Shown here piece after piece: positions 1 to 20,128 of a stretch of 64,000 nt of DNA (the stretch's first letter is position 1; each line of letters opens with the position of its first letter). The stretch comes from Anisakis pegreffii. Lineage: Eukaryota; Nematoda; Chromadorea; Rhabditida; Anisakidae. A program made the translations under genes and the position numbers. Below the pieces are notes generated by a model. That model ran no database searches. It saw only the letters and a list, made by a program, of their open reading frames with translations, and was not told the origin of the DNA. Location: contig JAPYMA010000242.1 of the NCBI GenBank assembly GCA_035041965.1, forward strand, positions 162,147 to 226,146, read 5' to 3'.

Positions 1-7776
<7,776 letters not shown>

Positions 7777-10700
7777 TCTACTTTCCCATTTAAGTGCAAT
7801 TAATATACTCGAATTACACTGAAACATTCATATTCAACCATATGAGACAACGTTCACAAATCATTTCTTAAGCCGCACGCGAACGACAATAACGACAACA
7901 GTGATCGTGATAGCAAACAATGATAATATCCTCTCATATGCAAAACATGCCATATCAAGTGATGTTTGCACACAAACAATCAGAATATCGATTTACGATT
8001 TGCCGGTTAGTTATTTGCTCTAGACAACATGTGAATGAACAAAGCAAATTTTCATGTTTTCAAGAAATGATTTCTTGACAGATTTGTACAGCAAATGAAA
8101 CAAGAACTGCCAAAAATGAATACGATTTGTCAATATCTTATGATCGCTCTGCTCACCTTCAAGTTACGACTGAAGATAACATTATGAATGTGATCTATGT
8201 TCCATCAAATGACAATACTTATTGATCAGAACAGTATAGCTTGTTCGAAGGAACGTTACTGAAAATGTCAATGATGCTTATTGATGAATCTATTCAAGAA
8301 CTTTTGAAGAATGTGAACCATACGGGGTAGTTTGCGTGTGAGTGATTAACGGAACGGATAAGAATAGAACTCGCTAATGACTCAACACGAACAAGAAGGG
8401 AACTGTACAGCAGAAATTGATATTGCGATAGCATATCATATTTTAGTTCGACATGGCATTCGAAAAATGTTTCGTATTGTACACATTCGATCGAAGATTG
8501 CATAAGGTACGATTAAAGAAGATTAAGAATCTGAGAACGTTGCTAACGAAAAGGCAAACAACAATATTTTTGACTTTTTCTGTTAAAAATGTGCTGAAGA
8601 CGTAAAAGGAAAGCGATTACGGGAGAGGAATCTGGAGCGCGATTGTGATCGACAGTATAACAGATAAAGGTTCTGCTGATCGACGTAATTTATGTTAGTT
8701 CGCAACACCGAGCTAACTGGAATGGATTTGAAAGAAAATTTTGAGAATACGCGAATTTGAGAATACGCTTCTAAACGTTTCGCATAGAGCACCAATAACA
8801 ACAGTTAGATAATTCGTCGAAAATCTCATTAATTCACTGAGCTTATTGGGCTCAAAATTTCGCCTGCTGAAGCTCACGGATGCCTTGATCGGCCAGCAGA
8901 GAAATACCAGGGCTTCTAGGCTGTCACACCCTCGAAGATGAGCAAGCACTTCTTCGCGAAGTGCTTCAAGTGAAAGTACTTCAGCTTCTCATTTACTGAG
9001 ACATTGTTGGAGTGTTTTTTCTTCACCACTGATGAAATCATCTCAACGAACGATTATATAAAAAACAATCTGCTAATGTGAAAATTCTTAAAAAGATAAA
9101 CGCATATTCAATGAAGGACTCTAGCCTCTTTAGGTTTGTTTTGAAAATGAGTCGTTTGCTCGAGAAGGTCCCAAATCGATGGGTCAACTAAACATTAGGC
9201 CCAAATTGGGGAATGGACAAGGCTTACACCGAAGAGCTGAGGGCTACATGAAATCGAAACAACTCAAAGACTTCAGCTTTTTCGCATCGGTCTCCGCTTT
9301 TTCACTCACTTCACTAGAGTAGGGTTCGAGTCTTATAAACTAATCACCGTCTACCCCAGGCAAATAACTTGCTCGAAACTGGGTTTGCGCCGTACCAGTC
9401 TAGACCGGAGGAGGCAAGGCACACACACACGAAATCTGACGGCCGTCTACGAGTCTAGAAAAGGGATTATACAGTATACCGGAATAGAACACCGTCACAG
9501 ACAAACAACACGCACGCATGCAATGCACACATCATCATTTATTGACACTGCTCGGCAATAAGCGCACGCGTCGTACACAACATAGCATTATCGTCGAGCA
9601 GACTGAATGTGTTCGGCAACGGATTGCAGAGGAGACGATCAGAGGAGTGTTCAGATCGGGTCCGGATGTGGCAAAAGTTATAAACATTCGCCGAGTTATA
9701 ATTCATCTGCCGTTCTAAGCGTCCTTATCGTGCCTCTCCCTTTACCTTATCCAACCCACTCTTTGCGATCCCTGCCCATCAACACTTGCCAGCATCTGCA
9801 TGCGTCCTCCCCCAATTCTGTATCATCATCAAAACACCTAATATTCGAAACTGCTTCGAAGCAATACATATCATCAAATTATCACACCATCCTTTATCAC
9901 ACATCTCATGCCATCCAATTCTCCGCATATCAAATGTTCTCTATAGCACCACATCAATCCATTCCTTATAAATATTAAACAGTCGTACTTGAATGTGAAA
10001 TTCACGAATGGTTCCGAAAGTTGCTTGCGTTTGTGATTTATTTTATTATGCACGTCTGAGTGGATGAATGCTTTCTCAAAATCGATATCCTACACAAATC
10101 AATGTTTTAAATCATCGCTTCATATGCCCTGGGCCACTAGCACCCTTTTCAACTCCTATTCAAGTGCCGCCGTTTACGAAACGATCAGAATGAATCCCAA
10201 ATTCCAAACAATAAGATGTCCGCATGACCTACGAGAAGGGAGAGGGAAGGAAGGGCTGGAAGAAAAAACGAAACAAAGAACACTAACGGCTGGATGAGGG
10301 AGTTTACGGAGTGATACATTAATATGATGCAACAGAATGGACAACTCGATCAATACGTACCTGGTGGGGCCAGAGTGCTGACTTGAGCTTGTCGACGAGA
10401 GGTTAAACTCATCCAAATCAATGAACCACACCACAATTCAACCATTATGAAGAGCGCATTCATTAGGAATTATTTTCGATCATTCCAATAAAACAACTGT
10501 TTGGTAATTTACAAAAATTTCTTCACAAAGAGAGAGTGAACGGTTCACGACGACGCTATGTAAATGGCAAATGAAAAAATTCAATGTAACATGTTCAGCA
10601 ATGTGATATGCAATGAACTAACTCACTAAAAATCCATCAGTTATCGTAAAGCTGATCAATCGATGACTGCAACAGACAGACATTCAAATGTGGTGCATTT

Positions 10701-11443
10701 GCATATTCTTTTGTGCATTCAATTTAAGCACATCATCGAGCAGGCGTGCATTAAGTGATCATCAGTTGCTCTCTACTTCAACCAACCAACCGTCTGATAA
10801 CAATACGAGTAATTCTGTGCACTGTTCTAGTAGTCGTCAACAACCGTTCACGGTTAATCATTGATAATCACCAAACCACCAACTCACTGCGCTAACACAC
10901 CACTCATTTAGTGACAATAACCCGCATCCCAATCAATATGTCCATTAATTGATATCCCTTACTATCAGAACGCAACTTTCAATACTAGATAAAGAAGTTT
11001 CGAAAGATACGATGAATATTTGTTTGTCTTCATAAGGTACCTCAATAACTTACAAGCAATAACATCATTGCTAATCAGCCTAATAACTGAACCAATGATT
11101 GTTTTCATGACGTTTGGCAACACTTGACAATTGACGTGATATGTGAATCATTTAGATGATAAATTTATTTATTTCTCTACCCACAATTTTAAGATTATCA
11201 TTAACACTATTATATCGTTTTCAGTTGGATACCACTGCAAATTTTTGATAAGACTCTCGTTCAAGAATTTCTCACATTTTCAAGCGCATCGAACGAAACT
11301 GAACCAGAAACTAATCGAGATGTACCAGACGTACTGTACAGTAATTGGTAACGAATCACTCGGAAAGAAACAAGAAATGATGATACCCATTAGATAATTT
11401 CAATTCATTTACAAAACTCAAACAACGACAACAAAAAGCCTAA
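7777..11443. other. intergenic region between ogt-1 and nuo-4
   Basis: This holds the upstream region of ogt-1 and the 3' flank of nuo-4. At about 8860-9470 the sequence is noticeably richer in G+C than its surroundings, with a short 9-base inverted repeat at 8944-8966, which suggests an old insertion, but no transposase or terminal repeats were recognised. The small open frames at 9518-9978 and 10064-10434 look like chance frames. A B-box-like GGTTCGAGTC near 9324 has no matching A box or cloverleaf. Confidence 0.5.
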
Positions 11444-14400
11444 TTAGTGTGAATGGTGTACATAATCAGGATCATAGCTTGTTGCTAACGGATCCAATCC
11501 CGATTCGTGCGCCATACAATCATCGTAGTAAGCTTCTTTGAAGTAATATTCGTACCTGCAACAAAGACAGATGAAGATACAGAGCACATACACATTCCAT
11601 TATGATACTTTTCATCACAATACGAAACTTTCATCATGTTGTATGTCATAGAAATAACTGAGCCCACTGAAATGAAATGCATTAAGTACAGATGATAAAC
11701 TGCCTATAGCTGATGATAAATGAATAGGTGTGAATGAATCAAGCAGTCAAGAATCAAACCATGGCTCAGGCAACATGTGTCCTTCTCGCATTATACTCAA
11801 TCCGCTAATTGGATCACCTCGTTCACGTATATATCCATAGCCGTATGGACTTTTTAGCACCTTAACAGTATTTTTATCGTTATTGTTCATTTTCGCCCGT
11901 TCAGTTTCATCCAAACGGTTAGCAGAATAAATCAAAATATCATATAAACACCAACAAAGCTTGAAATGAATGAAATAACTGAAGATTGCTACTGGTAAAA
12001 ACTGAAATATTAGAAATAATTCACTTCTCTTTTCATCGTATGAATGTAATGACCCATATCCCGAGGATTTATATACAGTTCACCGACTTCGTGCGTTAAA
12101 ATGCCATCGAATGCATGGCTTCGGGCCTTTGTCTTCTGTGTAACACTGAAAGTTTCATGTATCTACAAAATATTTTAGTCATATTCAAATGATTGAATGA
12201 AATATCGATCATAGACATTGATAATACAAAACTGAAATAACCGCAAAGGTAGAAATAGGTCTGGTGACAGCAAGTGTTGTACCCTAATGAACAGTCGTGA
12301 GAAGATGCTCAAGAACAAACACTATCAACCAAAATAGAGACAATCAAATGGACGTATATAAAATACGATAATATAAACAAATATGAATGAATGAATAAAA
12401 GAATCTTCAAAAGACGCACTAAATTCGCCATCCAGCCCACGACACCTCATCGATAAGTTGGAACCATTCTTCGAAAACATCACCCGAATGCCACTCGAAG
12501 AAATCAAAATCCATGCGTTCAATATCCTCAACAATTGTATCCGTATCACCTTTCTTTGTCCAATCGTACACCAGTATTTTCGAGTGTTTTCTAAGCATTA
12601 CCTCGACTTTAGTTAAAATTACAAAACCATATTAAAAAATGTAAGCTTTATATCACTTCTTCCGACTGCTTTACATCAGATCGATGAAAAAGAATGAACA
12701 AATGACTAACTCAAATTCTCTCAAAGAATCCTTGTATGAATCTTCGATCGTTTTCAGATACGTTTCATCGATTGCTGCAGCTTTACTAACCTGAAACATA
12801 ACATGAATGCTGTTTTAAAATTCAACATGAGTCGATCTGAACTGAAACAAATCTAATGAAACAAACTATGAAACAATTTCAATTAGTTGATATTACTCAG
12901 TGAATAATGAAAACCAAACTACTCATTTCAAAAACAATAATGAAAGCGCAAAACCAACGAACATTGCCTTCCTTCCGAATGTTTTCCAAGCAAACACTGA
13001 CCGGAGCATCCAAATAAACAACCAAATGCGGCCAAAAGTGTAGTCTGGGCAGTGCTGACTTACGAACATAGAAATAATGTTTGAAGTCTAAAAACTCCAA
13101 CAGACTTTTCTCAAACTCGACAAAAGTATGAAAGTGGCGCACAAAACTTGAAAATCAATTCTAACGCAGATCCGTAATTTGGAAGCCGATTTAAGAACGA
13201 AATGGCCTGAGTGCATCTTGCAGAATGAAATTTGCAGTCAGCAATGACAAGATTAATTTATTTTGACAGGCATTACACTTCAACATCTACAATCACTTCA
13301 GGTGAACGAAAAGAAGTGTAAATAAAGAACGATGGTGAACGGAGACGTACACTCGAGACCGATGTAATTTTTGGCACGCATTGCATTTGCAAATACAAAA
13401 TCTGAGTGTGGTGAACGCTCAAGCACAACACCTTGACCTGAAATCGCAGCACATTTACACTCGGTTCATTCGATTGAAACTGATGCGATGAATAATCATT
13501 ATCATCGATTCATCTTTCTAGTTCGCAAGTCGGATTAGTTCATTTTAACACTAAAAGTTTTTTGTGCTTTCTTTCAGAATGATGTTCACCTACTCAATCA
13601 CCTTCATTTTGTAATCTTGATGATTTGGAAACGATCAAACAAAGGAGATAACTGAAACAAAAAGATTATCTTTTGATAAGACACGTTCTGAAAGTGAATT
13701 TGAAAAAGAAGTAACTGTAAGATGAAAGCAAAAGGAACCTGTGTTCAGAATATGAGCGATTGCATTCAAATACTGATCGAAACGACAATTGAATATTCGA
13801 TCACGCATCACAGCAGTCATGTCCGACATTGGATCTTCGTAAAACATTTGCATATCGGGGATACGGAAGCGTTTTGGGAACTGAATATTTATTGAAATTT
13901 GGGTCGAATCTAAATGCAGAAAAGAGAAATTTAAATCAAAAGTGCATTGTGCAACTCATTCGTGCATGAAACTTTGCACTTCATAACTCTATTTCATAAT
14001 TCTTTCATCACCATTACAACCAAGGATAATTGGTGGCTACTCTCGCATTCGGTAATTCTCGACCACTTCAAATTTGGTTGCAAATTTTCGAAGTTGGAAT
14101 TTACTGTCTGATTCAGTCAAGCAATGAGATGTGCTTGAAACCGCTGAAATCTGAAGTTAAAGCAACACAAAAAACAGAAAAATGCAAAAGTTGAGGAATA
14201 TCCGGTTTGAATTATTAAAAAGACTCACAAGATGGTAGAAGTTTCGCATGTCATTACCGTAACGATCAATCAAAATATGCTCCATTTTGAACTCTGGCAT
14301 GAAATAAAACCCAAGTTGTTCGGCCAATTCACGTGCAGTTGTGGTCTGAACTGTTATTGAACTTGAATTGCAACAAAAAGTGCACGAATTTAAAACTGTC

Positions 14401-14960
14401 ATGGGGAAAACCAAATATTTTTTCCAGTTTTCCAGTAAGTGAAACCCAAATTCATGTGAACATCATGACAGTATAAGTGCTTTCTGCTGGAAAACATGGA
14501 CGAATAAATCAGGCAGCAAACCTTGTCAGATCCGACGTTTCCCTCGACTACAATCAGTTTTGAATTCTGATGAAATCGTGGCTGAGTTCGATCAATGATT
14601 GCATGCCAGAAATTGAAACTGAAATGACTGATTGATGAACATGAAATGGTTCCATCAAAGCCAATATTCATTCCACGTTCAGTTACACGACACTTTCATA
14701 CGAGTAACAGCAAATGTGTACAGCTGAACAGTAACAGTAAAATGAAATGAAATGCAATTTTGAAAAAATCAAAAAACGAACCCCTTTTCTCTGTACGGCC
14801 ATGGTTCAGGATATTTATCTTTATCCAAATGAAGTAAACTTTTGTGCACGATGCCACGTTTTTGTTGATGGGATACGGATGCAGGTAACGCTAATGCCTG
14901 TGATGCGATCGGTACCACAAAACGTGTACCATTACGCAGCAGGCTGATCGTACCCGCCAT
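11444..14960 (-). CDS. nuo-4: NADH dehydrogenase 1 alpha subcomplex subunit 10 (NDUFA10-like)
   Basis: Accessory subunit of mitochondrial complex I, related to deoxynucleoside kinases. Eleven exons join in phase: 14960-14782, 14618-14522, 14345-14229, 13880-13739, 13437-13351, 13087-12963, 12790-12711, 12590-12446, 12162-12025, 11959-11760, 11555-11444 (TAA), giving 473 residues. The N-terminus (MAGTISLLRNGTRF, then QKRGIVHK near residue 36) looks like a mitochondrial targeting peptide. The P-loop region reads VEGNVGSDKTTTA; the usual GSGK glycine is Asp, fitting a non-catalytic kinase fold. Further dNK-family segments are LGFYFMPE, FYEDP, RFDQYLNAIAHILNTGQG, VVLERSPHSDFVF and WPHLVVYLDAPV. 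The C-terminal tail YEYYFKEAYYDDCMAHESG is nematode-like. Less certain points: the exon 8 donor (GTGTCG after LIDE), because the reading frame stays open to WAGWRI before a stop, and the start of exon 10. Confidence 0.92.
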
Positions 14961-14970
14961 CTGATACACT

Positions 14971-14983
14971 CTGTAAGTAAACC
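14971..14983 (-). promoter_or_regulatory. candidate trans-splice acceptor of nuo-4
   Basis: On the minus strand TTTACTTACAG ends 10 bases before the nuo-4 ATG with no visible donor partner nearby. Such a short leader after a strong acceptor is what spliced-leader addition sites look like in nematodes. This is inference from position; no spliced leader sequence is in the window. Confidence 0.35.
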
Positions 14984-17900
14984 ACTATCAAAGTTTCATC
15001 TTCCAAATAATTTTCGCAAACGACACGAGTAGAATTATTCGTTCAATGCAAAACAGCTAATAATGGTAAAGACGGCATGGAGCACAACCTATCAGAAAGT
15101 GGCTGTACGCGAATCTCCAAGATATGCAGCAATCCACAATTATCACCTCTCATATACTACCTCACCTCCGCATAAACAAATAAGCAATTCCGAGAAATCA
15201 ATAACCCTCTACACACACTCACATTCTCAACGTGCATTCCGGAAAAATTCTAATGAGAATAAAGAAATAAACATGTGCATAACTCACATAAGAAGTGTGT
15301 GTAAAATCGCTCGTTCACTGGAAAGCGCTTATCGACTCCGATCGGAATTATTGAGACGTTGAAAAGCGATCATAAGTGAATTAGAGCAATGCAAACATTA
15401 TCGCGAAATTAGTTTGCATTCTCTCTTATTCTTGACATTGACTCGTATTGGATATTTTTAACTCAACATCAATGATAGAAATGACCGGACGCGTTTGGCA
15501 GTTCACAAAGTTGACACCACTGAATCGGCGTTTCTCTTATTGTTCCGACAGAATTTTCTGAGAGAAACATCCAAATAAACGAATGGAGGTTTTGAGTAGC
15601 TGGAGGGGAAGCGGGTACCAGTGAATGCTACTGAAATCAAGAAGTTCGTTGCAATTTAAATTTCCACTGATGTTCATGAGTGCGAGGGAGAGTTGCTGTC
15701 ACAGCTGCGGAATGTAAGCGACGGTCGCCTCTTTCCTCGAGAGATCGCTTTCAAATGACTCATTTCCTCACAGTCAGCGATGCATTCTAAACATGCTCAG
15801 TTTGAGGAAATTAAACGCAGAAATGAGTGACTGATCAAGACTTTCTTGGCCGCTTCATTTGTGCGTAGAAAACGGACTGAATATTTCCGCAGCAGTACTA
15901 GGAAGTAGGAGGAGGAATGTTTTCACTGTTAGCAGAATGTTTAGAACGAGCACAGACAGGAATGTCTCATAACTCATAGTGAATATTCAAATCGTGTTGT
16001 TTGGAATGTTTGCTCATAAGTTTGTTATAGATATTTTGGTGGTTATTTTTGTTGTTTTTTATGACTTCATTTCATTTTTATTTTGCAGTCTTGAATGAGT
16101 TGAAGAATCAAAATTATTTTTCACAGTTAAATTATAAGAATGACTGAAGCATGGAAATTTCATACAGAATTTTGTTGTTTGCTACTTTATTATTCTTAGG
16201 TTCCTTTTTTGTCGATTTTCATTGTTGTTTTCTTGTTTTTACCTCACTCCGCAGTTCCAAGCGGACCATAATAAAGAAATTTGCACCCCTTAATTTTTTG
16301 CCCACCTTATTATGATTCAGTGTTCTGATGTATCATTTGAAACTTTGAAAGAAGTCAGAATTCTTAGAGCTCAATTCTATTATCGCTGTCTTGAAACAGC
16401 ATAATAATGATATAGCTGCAGCCGGGCCTGAGAGTCTCCAATGTTGTAGAATGCTGTGAGTGAAGCGCTTGATCCGAAAAGAAATTTTTTCTCTTTTGCA
16501 GTTTAGATGATAAAGCTGCGAAATCTCAGGTTTGTAGCTAGAATACTGATGAAGTTATCGAAGACTGAATGTTCGCATCGGACCTGTCGAGCGCGAAGGT
16601 TAAATATCACGGACAACAATCCGTATTATTTGAACTCCTTTGTGATCTGAACGATGAGTATTCAGTACCATTAGTTGTCAGGCTTTCACATCTTCTTGGC
16701 CACGTACCAGATGCCATTTCTTCCTGCAGCAATTCTCCTAAGCACATCCCCCTCCCCACATCCTCTAGCAATCCATTAGATCTTGGTAACACATTAAAGG
16801 CAAGTCAAGAAAGTTCCTGTCAAGAATTCATCAGTGCAGTCATCTTGTTCTGATCAAACATTCGTTTCATAACAATGTTCAACATTTATGCAGAAAATAC
16901 ACAAGCAAATCAATCAACAATGATTTGTCAAACACCTCAGTTTCGCCCGTGCCATCTTCAAACACACCCCTTCTCGGTATATTTCTGTACGATTATGCTG
17001 CTTTGCTGCACTGAGGATGACTAAATATGCTGTGAAAAATATATACGAAAATAGTCTTCGAGAGAATTCTCATTTCAAGAACACACCATCAAAATAATAT
17101 TCCTTTTACAAAATTCTGTACACTATCTGATAAGACTTTTGCTGATGGCGAATGGCACACTTTACATTGAAACCTTTTCTGAAATACTGTATTCCAAATG
17201 ATAATCGTTCGAACACGTTTGTTTGATAATATTTGATTGAATCACAGTTGAAAATCAATAACAATATAATATATTTGTTTTTCACTGCACTATACACATT
17301 TCATTGCCCAAAAGGATTATAGTTAGAATCGTTTTTTCATTCATTTCTTATTCAACTAGAAATAATCGAGTGTGGCTTGCGAACAACAAATATTGTACCG
17401 TTTATTACCTGAACGGTGAGCATCTTCAGCACAGCTTTAGAAAACGTGTAACGATGAGCGGGTGAGTAACTGATGAAAATATGGGATGCATTGCAAAGCA
17501 TAGCGGTACCTTGCTAACTGCTTCAGCTCAACATGCAAGCAACTTCAAAATTGCCAGAGAAGCAAAACAAGCAGCAGTTTAGCACCTGCACCGCTATCAT
17601 TTTGCTGATCATTACATGGTGAAAGAACCGTGCAGAAAATGCACGGGGGAATTCTGATAACGAAGAGGCCTGAGGTGGTAAGCAACCCGTGAAACGGAAC
17701 CACCTGACCTTGGATTTCGCAGGGAAGGAGCAGGGATCCGGCCATCGTTCCTAGCTCTTGCTCTAGGCGATAATAACCTCAGAGAGCACAACGGTGCTAG
17801 GTCAATTCGCCTAACGACATTTCGGCTAACGACATTTCGCCTAATGGACATGGAGCACATGGAACGACTAGGATTAAATGGTCAACGGCTAGGCACTGAA

Positions 17901-18841
17901 GATTATTATCCCTTTGCAATAATTATTCCGTTTACTGAGTATTTGAACTTCATCTCGTTTTCGATTATAATGCCGTTTACAGTTTTTGAACTTACTTCAA
18001 AGGTTCTTGAGATATTTTTCATGACTGTTATGCACAGGCTTAGGATCACTGCAAACATTACGCGTCGGATAGTTGGTTATTACTTATACATGATGATTCG
18101 TATTTGTTACTGTGAATGGTTGATATCCATTGCATATAATTTGTGAAGAGAATACAGTTCTTTGGTAGAAAGTTTGCGAAGAAAATAATCATAAGCAGTT
18201 GAATTCCGTTCGATTATCATAAGAAAATAAAGTGGTCATTTTGCCTTCGCTCTATTTGACGCTGATTTCTTTCACATGGTTCAGAATGCTCATTTATGTG
18301 TTTTGCAATCATGTCATCAATATGCTTATCAGTTATTATTATTGCAGGTTTTCTTTAACCTTCTTTTTTTTCGTTTGTTTTCAGATTGCTCGTGTATTTT
18401 AATGTCGCGTGTCTTCTGAATTTACTCGATAGTGGGAAAATAATGACCTCTGTATTTACTCAATAGCATATCTACTCAATCATGTTTCGTGATCTCCAAA
18501 ATTCTTCTTTGCTCATTTCCATTAACGGATCAAATTACGTGACCACAACATCACAGCATTTGTGTTACTATTATTTGACTATAGTAGCAAATATTGATGA
18601 GATAAATAATATGAATGGTAGAAATATAGATTATGAAATACGAACGAAGGAATATACACAATGAATATGAAAAAAAGAATAATGAAATTTAAATAGTTTT
18701 AAATTTAATATGAATCAGTGAAATATGAATTGTCAGATGTATCTGAAGTCAAGAAATTAAGTTTCATTGTTAAACCAAGTCTCTTATGAACTGACAATTA
18801 CTGATTCTTGAAAAGTGACAAAATGGAGTGAAATGTTTCAG
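14984..18841. other. gene-poor region upstream of nuo-4
   Basis: No exon of a recognised family was found. The longest plus-strand frame with unbiased content is 16569-16853 (94 codons); it has no recognisable domain and a competing minus-strand frame, so I do not call it a gene. The segment around 17788-17848 carries the short tandem repeat listed separately. The rest is AT-rich with scattered short inverted repeats. Confidence 0.5.
17788..17848. repeat. short tandem repeat with CGCCTAACGACATTT-like units
   Basis: Three adjacent units read about CGCCTAACGACATTT, CGGCTAACGACATTT and CGCCTAATGGACAT. Units of this kind often mark the subterminal part of a DNA transposon. A loosely similar set (AAGGTCG, AACGTCG spaced by about 15 bases) occurs at 58765-58850. 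No terminal repeats or coding remnant were identified next to either one. Confidence 0.5.
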
Positions 18842-18916
18842 ATTATTGGAGCGGGTGCCAGTGGGCCAGTGAGATTAATAAAGAGGAGATGTAGTGGCGA
18901 ACACTTTGTGTTGAAG
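18842..18916 (+). CDS. orphan protein kinase exon (glycine-rich loop and ATP-binding lysine)
   Basis: A 25-codon exon bounded by a strong acceptor (ATGTTTCAG) and donor (GTAAGA) reads IIGAGASGPVRLIKRRCSGE then HFVLK. This matches kinase subdomains I-II: glycine loop GxGxxG (GAGASG), a Val two residues on, and the ATP-binding Lys (VLK). The GASG loop resembles STE-type kinases. I searched both flanks by eye for HRD, DFG and APE exons on the same strand between 18.9 and 23.5 kb and found none. It is therefore either one exon of a gene with very large introns or a stranded remnant; I cannot choose between these. Confidence 0.5.
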
Positions 18917-19387
18917 GTAAGAAAGCAAAGATGCTATTCGAGTTTCTTGCGGTGTTGGTTCGTTATTACTTTTTCAGCGTTTCGTGAAGAGTGTGCACAA
19001 ATATGAACAATGAATATACAGTGTTAAGCGTGCTATCGAAGAACGATAACGCGTTATCGCTATTCCGCTATCGCCATCGCTATTGCCTACTCTAAAAACC
19101 TCATTACGCCACTGAATGATTGAAAATTTTCACTGAAGAACACGCATTTCTGAAATGAATATGAGAAACATTATAAAAATAGAATCCACCTCCACATCCT
19201 AACCAACAGCTAAAGAATCAAGCACAACATCTGAACCCACTGCTACAGAATCCAACTCCACACCTGAACCAACTACTAAAGATGCTTTTTTCTTCGAATC
19301 GCTCACAAGAGCTCAGTAGATTCGAATTGAGTGCAGTGTTGCAGCACAAATATTTATTTAGATACCTCAATGATTGAGGGACTATAT

Positions 19388-19450
19388 CAGTGGTTCTCAT
19401 AAGAGATGAAATTACCTATTTTGAGTAATTGTAATTTGAAGGTGGAGTTG
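19388..19450. mobile_element. half copy of a hAT-like MITE (left end)
   Basis: The segment starts CAGTGGTTCTCATA and continues with ATTTTGAGTAATT, the same order as the left half of the element at 20030-20128. CAGTGGTTCTCA is a typical hAT terminal sequence. No right end was seen within a few hundred bases. Confidence 0.45.
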
Positions 19451-20029
19451 GTCGGAAAATTAGTATTTCATGCAGTTTTATGTTACGACAGAACGCCATC
19501 CTATTTTCTAAATATCATTAGCTCGTCCAGGCCTAACAGGGTTTTCACTGCTTATTTGAAATCACATGCATTTGTCAGTGAATGGTGTTTTAACAGGGTT
19601 TTCATTCTTTTTCGTGCTATTGCAATCGCTCTCATGGCTTTCATCACCAAAAGTGTTCTCTTTTGCTAATTTCTCATTCATTTTACTCAACAGTTAAAGT
19701 CAAATTCTCATTCTATCAAATACACTCTATAATTGATAATTTGACTGTTGAACGTTGTCAAGCAATAATATTCGTTGTTGTATTGTTGATTCCGGCTGTA
19801 TGCTGCAGAACAAGAAACTGATTCAAAGTGTGAAGTGAAATGAAACGAAATTAATGAGAAAAACTCATGAAAACAACGATATTCACAAGCAGTAGCTATG
19901 AGAGTGAGTAGAACACGTTCGAAAATAATGAGAATTCGTCTACAACAGTTCGAAGTGAGCGTGACACAGACGATAGCTTTTCATGCAATCATAATCGATT
20001 GCAATAATGAGCAACGCAACGATCTAGGG

Positions 20030-20128
20030 CAACGGTTCTCATAGGAAGTTAATTTACCCGTTTTGAGTAATTTAGTGGTAACGGCGGCCTGCAAGGGGTA
20101 ACGAAGCACGCGAACGTGAGAACCATTG
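20030..20128. mobile_element. 99-base hAT-type MITE
   Basis: The ends are an inverted pair: CAACGGTTCTCA on the left and TGAGAACCATTG on the right, 11 of 12 bases complementary. The 8 bases outside each end, ATCTAGGG and TTCTAGAC, share TCTAG, consistent with a worn 8-base target duplication, the hAT size. There is no coding capacity. A second left end lies at 19388 and a hAT transposase remnant at 62018-62233, so the family is present in this genome. Confidence 0.6.

Noticed and set aside
9322..9332. tRNA-like B box (GGTTCGAGTC)
   Set aside because: No A box at the right distance and no cloverleaf with a paired acceptor stem.
9607..9978. 123-codon plus-strand frame
   Set aside because: Low-complexity Ser/His/Tyr-rich translation, overlapping frames on the same strand and no family match.
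12401..12445. Extension of nuo-4 exon 8 to WAGWRI before a TAG
   Set aside because: It would end the protein before the conserved C-terminal exons, and no later donor keeps phase; the GTGTCG donor does.
16569..16853. 94-codon plus-strand frame with plausible composition
   Set aside because: A long minus-strand frame overlaps it, no splice partners or domain were found, so it stays uncalled.
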